From Methanomassiliicoccales archaeon (GTDB lineage Archaea > Thermoplasmatota > Thermoplasmata > Methanomassiliicoccales > JACIVX01): DNA of 29,132 nucleotides. The stretch is from positions 1-29,132 of the forward strand of contig JAJRAH010000111.1 of NCBI GenBank assembly GCA_028679985.1. Reading direction: 5' to 3'. Every line of letters starts with the position of its first letter. Position 1 is the stretch's first letter. The notes under the pieces are model-generated. The model did not search any database, was not told the DNA's origin, and saw nothing but the letters and a program-made list of their open reading frames with translations. The translations under genes and the position numbers were made by a program. Below are positions 7,184 to 16,107 of this stretch, piece by piece.

Positions 7184-8713
7184 ATGCGACCCCGGCTGAG
7201 AATGAGGGGATCGAAAATCACGCCGAAGAATCTCGAGAAAGAACTTCTAGCCAAAGCAAAGAAGTTGGCCGAGAACCCCCGTCTCCTTATCCCCACCTGC
7301 CAGGAGGAGTGCAGAAGATGCGATTTCGAGGCACTCCTCGGGAAGATAGAGAGCATAGCGAGGTTCAAGGACGAACCTGAGAAACTCTTGTCATTTGCGA
7401 ACTGGGGTGACCAGCTCGCCAGAGCATACGCTGCCACAATATCCCTGGCGGCTGCGGGGAAGATTCCGTATCTTGCGGTCATGAACCTGCCGATTGGAGA
7501 GGTGTCTTATGCGGTCCGCGGTAAGGTCGACAAGGAGAAGCTGATCGGAGTCGAGTACTTCGACGACCCAGATCTCAGATTGCTGGCGTTCTGGGAAATC
7601 GCGGAGAAGAGAGATTTGCACCTATACTCATCGTCGGAAAGATTCACCTGCTCTTCGATCGCCAAAGCTCCCGCCGATTATGTCAGAGATATGATAAGCA
7701 CTGCACCTTACAGAATTGATCGCCAGAACAACTGTCCTCATCCTGATTCGAACGTAGCCTTGCGAATAATCTGGAAATCACCCGAATTGACGTTGTCGAT
7801 ATGTCAGGAGTGCATTTCAGATGTCAACCTCCTCCATCACTTTGCGAGCAGAATCGCAGCTAGAGAACCGATGGACGATTTCGAGATTGAAGTGAAATAC
7901 GACCTCGAGTGCAAGTCGAGTTGCAGCAAATGCCTCGTGAAGGAGCCGTATCAAATGAGCTCGGATCTTAGGGAGGAGTATTTCGAAGGCAAGATCGATG
8001 ACAGGACCGTCGTGGAAAGGTTCGCAAAGGAGAAGCTGATCGGTCTCAAAGGGTCCGGCGAGGAACTCTTTGTCGCTGGAAGCAAATGCTTTGGGTCGGA
8101 CAGGAATGCGTTCATCGAGCAGATACGAGGGAGCGAGATCGAGAAAGCCGCCCTTTCCGGCCTGATTTCTTTAACGAAGATGTCAATCATATCCTCATCC
8201 GACCAGACGGGGAAGATCATCTCCGACCTTTGGGAAGAGCACGGCGAGAAGCTGCTGGCCCAGGTCGCCTCGCAAACCGTCTTGGACAGCCTGAAGAGAG
8301 AAGGACAGAGCCTACCACCCACTCAACTCCTGCAAGAGGCGAGAAGATTGGAAATGGCCAGAGGAATACACTCCTCCCTCCCTGAGTACGCGAGACTGGG
8401 AGAAGTCGGAAAGTACGCCGACAGGCTCGCAAGACTATTCAAAACGGAGGGGAAGAGCGCGGTCGCAAGGATCATAGAGAGGGAGAAACAAAGGGAACAT
8501 AGACTCAGGGCGATATCATACGGTTTTCTTGTCGCCATCGGAGAATCGGAAGGAAAGGCATGGCAGTACACGAAAGAGGAGATGGATTTCGGTTCCTACC
8601 TTTCAACTTTCGCCTCCAGACTTGTTCAGAGTGACGGAGACGAGTACCACGATGCGCTTCAGCTAGTTGTGCAGGCGAGCGGATCGATCGAGAAGATCGA
8701 GAGAAAGCGGTAG
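7184..8713 (+). CDS. Uncharacterised Cys-rich protein with two CX3CX2C motifs
   Basis: The 509-residue protein belongs to no family I recognise. It has two identical-spacing cysteine motifs, Cys39-X3-Cys43-X2-Cys46 (CQEECRRC) and Cys243-X3-Cys247-X2-Cys250 (CKSSCSKC). Between them are Cys156, Cys184 (NNCPHPDSN) and a CxxC pair at 207/210 (ICQEC). Zinc or Fe-S binding is likely from this pattern. The spacing equals that of radical SAM enzymes, but nothing else resembles a radical SAM barrel. The half after residue 260 is charged and mostly helical without cysteine clusters. No signal peptide or membrane segment is seen, so it is probably cytoplasmic. It ends 4 bases before the stop of the converging taw2 gene. 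Confidence 0.7.
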   Translation: MRPRLRMRGSKITPKNLEKELLAKAKKLAENPRLLIPTCQEECRRCDFEALLGKIESIARFKDEPEKLLSFANWGDQLARAYAATISLAAAGKIPYLAVMNLPIGEVSYAVRGKVDKEKLIGVEYFDDPDLRLLAFWEIAEKRDLHLYSSSERFTCSSIAKAPADYVRDMISTAPYRIDRQNNCPHPDSNVALRIIWKSPELTLSICQECISDVNLLHHFASRIAAREPMDDFEIEVKYDLECKSSCSKCLVKEPYQMSSDLREEYFEGKIDDRTVVERFAKEKLIGLKGSGEELFVAGSKCFGSDRNAFIEQIRGSEIEKAALSGLISLTKMSIISSSDQTGKIISDLWEEHGEKLLAQVASQTVLDSLKREGQSLPPTQLLQEARRLEMARGIHSSLPEYARLGEVGKYADRLARLFKTEGKSAVARIIEREKQREHRLRAISYGFLVAIGESEGKAWQYTKEEMDFGSYLSTFASRLVQSDGDEYHDALQLVVQASGSIEKIERKR

Positions 8714-8717
8714 AAGA

Positions 8718-9740
8718 TCAATCAAGGATCCTGAAATCCACAACGATATGGGACGTCGAGGGGCCGTACGACTTTACCTCCCTCACTCCAAGTATCTCGT
8801 GCCTCCTTCCGCCCGCGGCCGAGGACACTCTTTTCAAGGGTCTGTCGGGAAGCAAGTCTATCGGACACACTTCGTGATAATGAACCGTACAGCCCGGACG
8901 CGCAAGACCAACAGCCTTTCCGAGGAATTCGTGGGTTGTCCCGACATAACCCATTATGATTCGATCTGCGATCCCTTCACCCTCCAGTTCCCGATTGTCG
9001 CCGAGAATGGGGACAACGCAGTCCTCCACGCCGTTCAACCTGATATTCTCCTCGAGATAGCCGTAGGCGAGAGGGTTCTTCTCGCAGGCGATGACCCGGT
9101 ACGCTCCTGCGTGGACCGCCACAGGCAGCGAGAAGTATCCGATGCCAGCGAACATGTCGACGACTGTCTGCCCTCTGCAGTCGATATCTCCCATCCTCTT
9201 CCGCTCGTCAATGTTGCCTGAGGAGAACATTATCCTCGCTACATCGAATTTGTAGCGAATCGAGTTCTCCAAGTGAACGGTTTCCGTGTCGGTCCCGTAC
9301 AGGACGCGCAGGGCGGGAGTGCGATAGGTCCCGGTTATGATGCCGACCTCCTCGCAGACAGTCTTTGCCCCGAGTACCTCGGCATATTTCCTCGCGACCT
9401 CATGCTTCACTTCCTCGAGTCCCGTCGGGATTCGCAGGACCAACACGTTCCCTAACATTTCCCACTTCCAAGGAAGGAGGGATTTCAATGAATCATCGAT
9501 CCCGATTTCGCGGAGAATTCGGTCATAAGGCGAAACATGACATGCCTGTTCCTCGGAAGATCCGCAGACGATCTCAAAGCCGATCTCGCGTGCAAGAGAC
9601 TCAGTCGCACCATCAGTGATCGGGACGAATATATGATCACCTTTCTCGAAAATGGCAAGGTCTTTCCTGGCGACACGGAGTCGAAAAAGCTTCCTTCTGA
9701 CCGCCTCGGCTCTTTGCCTCGGGATCTTTGCCAGCCTCAT
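8718..9740 (-). CDS. taw2: tRNA(Phe) wyosine-pathway aminocarboxypropyltransferase, Taw2/TYW2 family
   Basis: The 340-residue protein is a Trm5/TYW2-type SAM-dependent enzyme: an N-terminal domain (about 1-140), the RYKFDVARIMFSSGN-ER segment, the SAM-binding motif VVDMFAGIGYFSLPVA, and then DRIIMGYVGTTHEFL. Trm5 methyltransferases have an N-L-P type motif at that last place; the MGYV-TTH form fits Taw2, which transfers the aminocarboxypropyl group of SAM to 4-demethylwyosine at position 37 of tRNA(Phe). Trm5 (m1G37 methyltransferase) is the alternative. It lies 52 bases downstream of the reductase gene on the same strand and may share its transcript. Confidence 0.82.
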   Translation of the reverse strand: MRLAKIPRQRAEAVRRKLFRLRVARKDLAIFEKGDHIFVPITDGATESLAREIGFEIVCGSSEEQACHVSPYDRILREIGIDDSLKSLLPWKWEMLGNVLVLRIPTGLEEVKHEVARKYAEVLGAKTVCEEVGIITGTYRTPALRVLYGTDTETVHLENSIRYKFDVARIMFSSGNIDERKRMGDIDCRGQTVVDMFAGIGYFSLPVAVHAGAYRVIACEKNPLAYGYLEENIRLNGVEDCVVPILGDNRELEGEGIADRIIMGYVGTTHEFLGKAVGLARPGCTVHYHEVCPIDLLPDRPLKRVSSAAGGRRHEILGVREVKSYGPSTSHIVVDFRILD

Positions 9741-9792
9741 TCAAGAAGCTCAGAAGATTGCGGGTATTTCACGCTTTTCATACTATCAGCAA

Positions 9793-10962
9793 CTACTTTC
9801 CCAAGAGCGAACCGAGTATCTGGGGGGAAAGCCTAAGCAAGGAAGGTATGGACCTCAGAATGCTCGGCGCAAGCTTGCTTGGGTAGTCGATGTCACCCTG
9901 TGAGAGAATCTCCAGAACGTCTCTCCTATCCATCAGCTTGCCGATTTCGTCGATCTTCCGGTCGGTCAGCCTGACGAAAACCTTCCTTATCCTGTAGCCC
10001 CTGTCGAGTTCCTTCCCGATTTCGGACCTCCATCGCTCTTGGTATCTTGACAGCATGCGGGCCGAGAAATCGTTTCTTTCGAGTGCTTCGATCGCTGTGC
10101 TCGCTGCACAGTCCGCAGCGACCATTCCTGTGTACAACCCTCCACCGCTGAGAGGCTTAGCCTGGGCAGCGGCGTCGCCCACAATCATGATTCTATCCGC
10201 GAAGGTATTCTGCGGAGGTCCGATTGGAATTATGCCGGAGATCGAACTCAATCGATCGGAACCGTCCAAACCCTGCGCTTTCAGAAAAGATGACAGGAAC
10301 TTGCTTGGAGCACCGTATTCCTCTTTCACGCAAAGACCGACACGTGTGGAGTCACCGCAAGGTATGATCCATGCGAAAAAACCCGGAGCTATCTTTCGTC
10401 CCAAGTAGACATGAAGGCGGTCCTGATCCTCAAGCCTGCGGCCAATGTCTGTCTGCATCCCTTTGACCGAATCTCTCGGCCGACTGATACTGGCAGCGCT
10501 TCCGACGCGGGACTTGTATCCGTCACTCCCAACCAGGAGACTAGTGTGGAAAGCTCTAGACTTCCCGTGAGACACCGCCTCCACTGCTAGGGCATCATCG
10601 CGCCTAGAGAACGAAGTGAACCTCGTGTCGGTCATGAATTCCGCCCCCGCCTCCAGAGCTTTCTCGTAGCAGGCGACGTCGAAGGCCTTCCTGTCGACCA
10701 CAACAGCCTTGGTCTCATTTCCGTTGAGTTCGATCGTGGTCCCGCCCGGGAAGTGGACGACGCCCCCGCTTATCTTGTTCAAGACGGTATCCTCAGCGCA
10801 GGCCGTTTTCACAACTCTGGGAGTCACAAGACCCGCGCATTGAACAGGGACCCCAACCTCACTATGTTCCTCCAAAACGAGCGTGTGCATCGACCTCGCG
10901 GTGAGAGCCGCAACCCTGCTTCCCACTGGCCCGCCTCCGACGACGATCAGATCCGGATGCAT
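9793..10962 (-). CDS. Geranylgeranyl reductase family flavoprotein
   Basis: The 389-residue protein begins with an FAD Rossmann motif, DLIVVGGGPVGSRVA (4-18), followed by the VPVQCAGLVTPRVV segment. The second FAD motif is DRIMIVGDAAAQAKPLSGGG, with a glycine-rich stretch typical of the family. Members saturate geranylgeranyl chains of archaeal ether lipids or act on polyprenyl quinones and related isoprenoids; the substrate here cannot be decided. ATG 10962 is chosen because residues encoded upstream (in frame to GTG 11091) do not look like protein and the Rossmann strand begins immediately after this ATG. It follows the DNA ligase gene on the same strand. Confidence 0.85.
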   Translation of the reverse strand: MHPDLIVVGGGPVGSRVAALTARSMHTLVLEEHSEVGVPVQCAGLVTPRVVKTACAEDTVLNKISGGVVHFPGGTTIELNGNETKAVVVDRKAFDVACYEKALEAGAEFMTDTRFTSFSRRDDALAVEAVSHGKSRAFHTSLLVGSDGYKSRVGSAASISRPRDSVKGMQTDIGRRLEDQDRLHVYLGRKIAPGFFAWIIPCGDSTRVGLCVKEEYGAPSKFLSSFLKAQGLDGSDRLSSISGIIPIGPPQNTFADRIMIVGDAAAQAKPLSGGGLYTGMVAADCAASTAIEALERNDFSARMLSRYQERWRSEIGKELDRGYRIRKVFVRLTDRKIDEIGKLMDRRDVLEILSQGDIDYPSKLAPSILRSIPSLLRLSPQILGSLLGK

Positions 10963-11098
10963 CCGTGCGAAGGATTCATTAATTGCTATTTGTGGTTTTG
11001 GATTCTCTGGGAGGCCTGTGAGGGTCGACGTCGTCAAGCGTTGAGGATGCACTGGATTCGCGAGAGGACACAAATGTTCGGCGCCTAACACATTTCCC

Positions 11099-12682
11099 CT
11101 ATTTCTCTACGATTCTATCCTTCGTCTTGAACTGGCTTTCATACATCGCTCGCATTGTCTCGATCGTGTCCGCTTCTCCAGGATCCTTGTCCTGACGGAT
11201 GTTCTTGATTCTCGCAAAACGCAGGGCAAGACCTGATTCGTAAGTCGGACTCTCCTGAATCTCATCGAAGGCCACTTCAACTACAATCGTAGGTTTCACC
11301 TCAACTACATGATCCGATTTCCTGATCGCAGTGGCCAGGAGCCGCTGTGTCATCCACTTGAATTCTTCGTCCGTCAGCCCCTTGAAGGTCTTCCCCACCA
11401 TCGCGAAACCGTCTCCGGACACGGCGGCCAAGTGATAGTCGCTCAGCCATCCCTCTCTCCTACCGTATCCCCATTCTGCAGCGATGATGACGAGATCGAG
11501 AGTCTGGGCTCTCTTGATCTTCAACCACTTCTTCCCCCTTCTGCCGACGGCGTAGATGCTGTCGAGAGATTTCGCCATGAGTCCCTCGTGCCCCTCGCTG
11601 AGTGCGAGATTGAAGAACTCCGCTGCGATCGCGGGGTCCCCAGTGACGATGCGGGGAACAAGCAGGTCCTCCGGCACAGCATCCTCAAGGACATGCCAGC
11701 GATCCATGCATGAGAGATTGACTAGGGACTCTCCGTTCCTCATCAGTATGTCGAAGATGTACAGCTTGACAGGGACGGTGTCCCTTAGCCCCTCAATGTC
11801 ATGGACCCTCGTTATTCTCCTCATGACGTGCTGGAAAGGAAGCGGACGATCTCGAAAGGCGATCACCTCTCCCTCAAGGATAGCGGTATCATCAGCCAAT
11901 GACTTCCTTGACAAGCCCACGACTTCCGGAAGGCTCTCCGTGAGGTCCGTCAGTCTGCGACTGTAGATCCTGACATCGTCCCCTTTCTTATGTATCTGGA
12001 CGCGGGCGCCGTCCAGCTTGAACTCGAAGGCTGCCTCTCCCATGATGGAGAGAGCCTCTTCGACTGAACCGATCGATTCGGCCAGCATCGGCTTGAATGG
12101 AACAAACGGCTCGGGACCTATTCGTTTCAACTCTGCAGGACCCTTGAGAAGAGCAATCTCTGCCACGTTGGACATGTCACCAGAAAGCATGTAGGCATTC
12201 CTGATCTCCTCAATATTCTGTGCTCCAGAAGAAAGAGCTATTGAATCGAGGATGATGCCTTCGCTCACTCCGGTCCGCATCTCTCCGAAAAGACTCCTAG
12301 CTAGGTACTCCCTCTCCTTTGTCGTGACGCGCCCAAAGAGATTCTGAAGCAGATGCTCCTTCACCTTCCTGGACCCGGTTCCTTGCGTTTCCGCGATTTT
12401 GCCAAGGATAGACGTGACGCCGTTCAGGGTGAGTTCCTCCTCGAAAAGCATGCTCTGCTTCTTGCTCGACCATGCCTTGCTGATCGTTGCATATCCCACG
12501 TCCAGCGTTCTCGAGTCGGACTCGGGAAAGGCCCGCCCGAGCATCAACAGCACAGCTGATCCTATCTCATCAGGATCGACGCAATGGAATAGGTCGGCGA
12601 GAAGCTCCGTTTTCTTCTTGCGGCTGCTGGTCGACTCAAGCTGCTCACACAGATCCGCAAACGCGCGTATCGATGTCGGCAC
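11099..12682 (-). CDS. lig: ATP-dependent DNA ligase
   Basis: The 527-residue protein is a typical archaeal replicative and repair ligase. The N-terminal DNA-binding domain runs to about 210. The adenylation motif FKLDGARVQIHKKG has its AMP-accepting lysine at Lys222. Further nucleotidyltransferase motifs follow, including LEGEVIAF, EGLMAKS and GKKWLKIKRA, and a C-terminal OB domain. The enzyme seals nicks in DNA using ATP. The start is GTG 12682; a TATA-like TTACAATATC lies 24-33 bases upstream at 12706-12715, so the transcript is probably leaderless. The length is close to the family's usual 550-600 residues. Confidence 0.95.
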   Translation of the reverse strand: MPTSIRAFADLCEQLESTSSRKKKTELLADLFHCVDPDEIGSAVLLMLGRAFPESDSRTLDVGYATISKAWSSKKQSMLFEEELTLNGVTSILGKIAETQGTGSRKVKEHLLQNLFGRVTTKEREYLARSLFGEMRTGVSEGIILDSIALSSGAQNIEEIRNAYMLSGDMSNVAEIALLKGPAELKRIGPEPFVPFKPMLAESIGSVEEALSIMGEAAFEFKLDGARVQIHKKGDDVRIYSRRLTDLTESLPEVVGLSRKSLADDTAILEGEVIAFRDRPLPFQHVMRRITRVHDIEGLRDTVPVKLYIFDILMRNGESLVNLSCMDRWHVLEDAVPEDLLVPRIVTGDPAIAAEFFNLALSEGHEGLMAKSLDSIYAVGRRGKKWLKIKRAQTLDLVIIAAEWGYGRREGWLSDYHLAAVSGDGFAMVGKTFKGLTDEEFKWMTQRLLATAIRKSDHVVEVKPTIVVEVAFDEIQESPTYESGLALRFARIKNIRQDKDPGEADTIETMRAMYESQFKTKDRIVEK

Positions 12683-12760
12683 CGTCGGGAATGAACGGTT
12701 GACATGATATTGTAACTTTCCTTCGATCTGGAAAGATGAAGACTGTCAGAAGCTGATCGA

Positions 12761-13408
12761 TCAACGCTTGGCAACCTTCTGCCAGTCTTGCAGAAACCTC
12801 TCGATCCCAGCATCTGTCAGGGGATGCTTGAACATCTTCTTCAAGACGTCGTACGGAATCGTTGCGATGTGAGCTCCCATCCTGGCCGCCTCAACAACGT
12901 GGCCAGGGTGCCTCACGCTTGCCACTATGACCTCCGTGTCGAAGTCGTAGTTGTCTAAGATGTCGAGTATCTGCGAAACGATATCCATGCCATCATGGCC
13001 GACGTCGTCCAGGCGTCCGACGAAAGGCGAGATGTACTTAGCTCCAGCCTTGCAGGCAAGCAACGCCTGAGCAGGAGAGAACACCAGGGTCATGTTGACC
13101 TTGATGCCTTCCTTCGACAGCATCTTCGTGGCCTTCAGTCCGTCCTCCGTCATCGGAATCTTCACGACTATGTTCTTGTGGACTGCAGCGAGCTTTCTCG
13201 CCTCTCCTACTATTTCGTCCACCTCCGTGCTGATAGCCTCTGCACTTATCGGACCGTCAACGATCTCGCAAATCTCTTTCACGATCGAGCCGAAGTCCGC
13301 TTTCTCCTTCGCGACCAGAGTGGGGTTGGTCGTTACGCCGTCAAGTATCCCCCAACTGTTCACTTCTCTGATCTGTTCGATGTTGGCGCTGTCTATGAAT
13401 ATCTTCAT
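12761..13408 (-). CDS. tal: Transaldolase (short TalC/MipB-type)
   Basis: The 215-residue protein matches the short transaldolase / fructose-6-phosphate aldolase-like family. It shows MKIFIDSANIEQI, GVTTNPTLV, the Schiff-base lysine in NIVVKIPMT, NMTLVFSPAQALLA and the AKYISPFVGRLDD block. It transfers dihydroxyacetone units between sugar phosphates in the non-oxidative pentose phosphate pathway. It starts 3 bases after the transketolase C subunit gene ends, in the same operon, which supports transaldolase over aldolase activity. Confidence 0.92.
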   Translation of the reverse strand: MKIFIDSANIEQIREVNSWGILDGVTTNPTLVAKEKADFGSIVKEICEIVDGPISAEAISTEVDEIVGEARKLAAVHKNIVVKIPMTEDGLKATKMLSKEGIKVNMTLVFSPAQALLACKAGAKYISPFVGRLDDVGHDGMDIVSQILDILDNYDFDTEVIVASVRHPGHVVEAARMGAHIATIPYDVLKKMFKHPLTDAGIERFLQDWQKVAKR

Positions 13409-13411
13409 TGA

Positions 13412-14353
13412 CTACTTCCTCCGAACCACTTCTTCAGCGGACTCGACGATTCTAGCGCTCGTTAGACCGTATTTGACCATCAATTCTTCGCTCTCCCCCG
13501 ATTCTCCGAAAGTATCGGGGATCCCTACCCTGCGCATCACACACCCGCCGTGCTCTGCCAGGAAGGTCCCGACAGCGCAGCCGAGCCCTGTGAGAATGTT
13601 GTGCTCCTCAGCCGTGACGATGCAGCCAGTTTGCCTCGCCGCCTTCACGATAGTCTCCTCGTCGAGAGGCTTGATCGTGCTCATGTTCACCACCTGCGCG
13701 GAAATGCCCTTCTTGTGCAGTTCCTCAGCTGCGTCGAGACAGAGTGCAACCATCTGGCCTGTGCCGATCAGGCAGACGTCATTTCCTTCCCTCATGATGG
13801 TCGCCTTGCCTATCGTGAACGGCGAATCCGCGGAGGTGACGACGGGGAAGTCGACCCTACCTAGTCGGACGTAGCAGGGTCCAGGATAATCGACGACGGC
13901 CTTGACTGCCTTGTACGCCTCGGTCGCGTCGGCAGGGACTATCACCGTCATGTTAGGAAGGGTCCGCATAAGCGCCACATCTTCCGCTGTTTGATGCGAT
14001 GCGCCGTCTCCGCCGACGGTTATTCCAGCGTGAGACGCCACGATTTTGACATTGAATCTCGGATAGCAGATAGACTGCCGAATTTGGTCCCAACACCTCC
14101 CGGTAGCGAAGACCGCGAATGAAGAAGCGAAAACGATCTTCCCGCTCGCGGCCAGGCCCGCCGCAGTACCCATCATGTCCTGTTCTGCGATGCCGCAATT
14201 GAAGAATCTCGAAGGAAACTTCTTGGCGAAATCGCTAGTTCGAGTCGAGCTTGAGAGATCAGCATCCAGGACGACGACATCGCCCCGTGACTGGCCAATC
14301 TCGATGAGAGCCTTGCCGTACTCCTTCCTCTGGTTTGCTAGAGGTCGGTTCAC
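13412..14353 (-). CDS. Transketolase, C-terminal subunit
   Basis: The 313-residue protein carries the pyrimidine-binding and C-terminal domains of a split transketolase. It shows FNCGIAEQDMMGTAAGLA with the conserved glutamate for thiamine diphosphate, ASHAGITVGGDGASHQ, and PNMTVIVPADATEAYKA. With the N-terminal subunit it moves two-carbon units between sugar phosphates. Its start codon overlaps the stop of the N-terminal subunit by 4 bases, so the two are translationally coupled. Pyruvate dehydrogenase E1-beta-like proteins are a distant alternative that the neighbours make unlikely. Confidence 0.93.
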   Translation of the reverse strand: MNRPLANQRKEYGKALIEIGQSRGDVVVLDADLSSSTRTSDFAKKFPSRFFNCGIAEQDMMGTAAGLAASGKIVFASSFAVFATGRCWDQIRQSICYPRFNVKIVASHAGITVGGDGASHQTAEDVALMRTLPNMTVIVPADATEAYKAVKAVVDYPGPCYVRLGRVDFPVVTSADSPFTIGKATIMREGNDVCLIGTGQMVALCLDAAEELHKKGISAQVVNMSTIKPLDEETIVKAARQTGCIVTAEEHNILTGLGCAVGTFLAEHGGCVMRRVGIPDTFGESGESEELMVKYGLTSARIVESAEEVVRRK

Positions 14354-15201
14354 TTCCCTGCCCCCAGCTCTTTGAGACCGCGATTCAACTCGTCCTCGTT
14401 GGGCGCCTTGCCATGAAACTGGACAGAATTCTCCATGAAGGAAACGTTCTTCCCCTTGACGGTATGCGCGACGATCATCGTCGGTCTTCCCTTGGCCTCC
14501 TTCGCCCTGTCGCAGGCGCCGAGGATCTGCCTCATGTCATGACCGTCGATCTCGATGACATTCCAGCCGAAAGCTTCCCACTTCTTTCCTATAGGTTCAA
14601 TCGACATGACCGTTTCTGTCGGGCCGTCGATCTGAAGTCTGTTCCTGTCGAGGAAAGCGGTAACATTGTCTAATTTGTAGTGCGCACCGAGCATCGCTGC
14701 TTCCCACACCTGACCGCTCTGCATCTCGCCATCACCGCAAAGACAGAAGACCCGGTATGATCTGTTGTCCAGCTTCGCCGATAGCGCGATCCCATTCGCG
14801 ACGCTCAATCCCTGGCCCAAGGACCCGGTGGACATCTCGACACCAGGAGTCTTGCTGCGGGAAGGGTGCCCCTGAAGTCGACTGCCCAGCTTGCGGAGCG
14901 TGATCAACTCCTCAACGGGGAAGTAACCGCCCTCCGCCAACGCTGCGTAATACGCCGGTGCCGCATGACCTTTGGACAACACGAACCGATCCCTGTCCTC
15001 CCATTTGGGTTCTCGAGGACGATGATTCATGACGTTGAAGTATAACGCGGCGAGTATGTCCGCGCTGGAAAGCGATCCACCAGGGTGACCAGAACCGGCG
15101 GCAAAGGTCATACGAAGAACATGCTGGCGAATCAGGTTCGCCTTCTGCACCAATATTTTGATGTCCTCGTCACTACAATTGGCCAAAGCCGCGCACCTCA
15201 C
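14350..15201 (-). CDS. Transketolase, N-terminal subunit
   Basis: The 283-residue protein is the diphosphate-binding half of a split transketolase. It shows GSGHPGGSLSSADILAALYF, DRFVLSKGHAAPAYYAAL, and the thiamine-diphosphate motif GDGEMQSGQVWEA with a following NVTAFLDRN. It is the first gene of the operon transketolase N - transketolase C - transaldolase. The start is GTG 15201; a TATA box at 15239-15246 predicts a leader of about 14 bases. No clear Shine-Dalgarno sequence is present, and a TTG five codons later is possible. Confidence 0.92.
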   Translation of the reverse strand: MRCAALANCSDEDIKILVQKANLIRQHVLRMTFAAGSGHPGGSLSSADILAALYFNVMNHRPREPKWEDRDRFVLSKGHAAPAYYAALAEGGYFPVEELITLRKLGSRLQGHPSRSKTPGVEMSTGSLGQGLSVANGIALSAKLDNRSYRVFCLCGDGEMQSGQVWEAAMLGAHYKLDNVTAFLDRNRLQIDGPTETVMSIEPIGKKWEAFGWNVIEIDGHDMRQILGACDRAKEAKGRPTMIVAHTVKGKNVSFMENSVQFHGKAPNEDELNRGLKELGAGK

Positions 15202-15238
15202 GACAGCAACCGGGAGAAATGGACAATACCACAGTGCG

Positions 15239-15246
15239 ATTAAAAA
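15239..15246 (-). promoter_or_regulatory. TATA box of the transketolase-transaldolase operon
   Basis: On the minus strand this reads TTTTTAAT in the divergent space before the HD-domain gene, and predicts initiation near 15216. Confidence 0.55.
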
Positions 15247-15300
15247 CCTTCTGTGCGAACAAATGGGACGCTCAGAAGACCTCGCCAGGAGCAGCTAGCA

Positions 15301-15307
15301 TTTAAAT
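15301..15307 (+). promoter_or_regulatory. TATA box of the HD-domain gene
   Basis: TTTAAAT is centred 27 bases before ATG 15331, indicating a leaderless transcript. Confidence 0.55.
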
Positions 15308-15330
15308 GACGCAATCCGATATGTCACTCG

Positions 15331-16107
15331 ATGACCGTCCCTTTCGGCGTTCCGTACGGCGGCAACAAGACCTTGGCGAAGGTCGTTGAGAGGATAAACC
15401 ATGACCAAGAGATCATGGCGCTCTGGAGAGCTTCAAATATCACAGCGATCGACAGGATGGGGTTCAACGACCACGGGCCTACTCACGTCAGGATAGTCGC
15501 GAAGATCGCCCTGAACATGTTGCGAATCCTCGTCGAGAGCGGGGAGAAACCAAACGTCGTGACAGATCACAAGATGAAGAACGATGATGCGGAGGTCGTC
15601 GTTGTGCTGGCATGCGCCCTGCACGATATCGGCCATTCTATACACCGTCTCAAACATGAGGAGCTTTCGCTCATGATGGCTTCCCCGATAATACGGCGTC
15701 TGCTTTCCGATCTCTATGAGGAACCGGCTCTGACGACGCTGATAGTCGAGACCATGCACGCGATGATTGCCCACCATGCAGAATTCACTCCATTGACGCT
15801 CGAGGCGGCCGTTACGAGAGTGGCAGATGCCCTTGACATGGAGAAGGGAAGGGCGAGGATACCTTTCAGAGCCGGGAGCGTCAATATTCATTCCGTATCG
15901 GCGCTGGCGATTGACAAGGTCCGCGTCACGAAGGGAGAGGAGAGACCGGTCAAAATCGAGATACAGATGAACAACTCGGCAGGCATTTACCAGATAGACG
16001 AGCTTCTGAGAGATAAGATAGAGAAATGTGGGATCAGGGACAAGATCATGATTGTGATCCAAGCTCCCGACCAAGAAATGAAGATTATCGAGGACCTCAA
16101 GATCTAA
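15331..16107 (+). CDS. HD-domain phosphohydrolase, archaeal type
   Basis: The 258-residue protein has the metal-binding layout of the HD superfamily: an early FNDHGPTHVRIV histidine motif, the central HD pair in ALHDIGHSIHR, and later histidines in MHAMIAHHAEF, followed by ADALDMEKGRARIPF. HD proteins hydrolyse phosphate esters or nucleotides; the substrate is unknown here. The C-terminal 60 residues form a small separate domain with hydrophobic strands. Its TAA stop overlaps the stop of the converging pcna gene. The family is certain, the function is not. Confidence 0.85.
   Translation: MTVPFGVPYGGNKTLAKVVERINHDQEIMALWRASNITAIDRMGFNDHGPTHVRIVAKIALNMLRILVESGEKPNVVTDHKMKNDDAEVVVVLACALHDIGHSIHRLKHEELSLMMASPIIRRLLSDLYEEPALTTLIVETMHAMIAHHAEFTPLTLEAAVTRVADALDMEKGRARIPFRAGSVNIHSVSALAIDKVRVTKGEERPVKIEIQMNNSAGIYQIDELLRDKIEKCGIRDKIMIVIQAPDQEMKIIEDLKI

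Noticed and set aside
7222..7940. Radical SAM enzyme, from the CX3CX2C motifs at residues 39-46 and 243-250
   Set aside because: Lacks the aromatic residue usual before the last cysteine and the glycine-rich and barrel motifs of the family; a metal-binding protein of another kind is likelier.
10963..11091. N-terminal extension of the geranylgeranyl-reductase-family protein to GTG 11091
   Set aside because: The FAD Rossmann strand starts right at ATG 10962 in this family, and the extension has no protein-like features.
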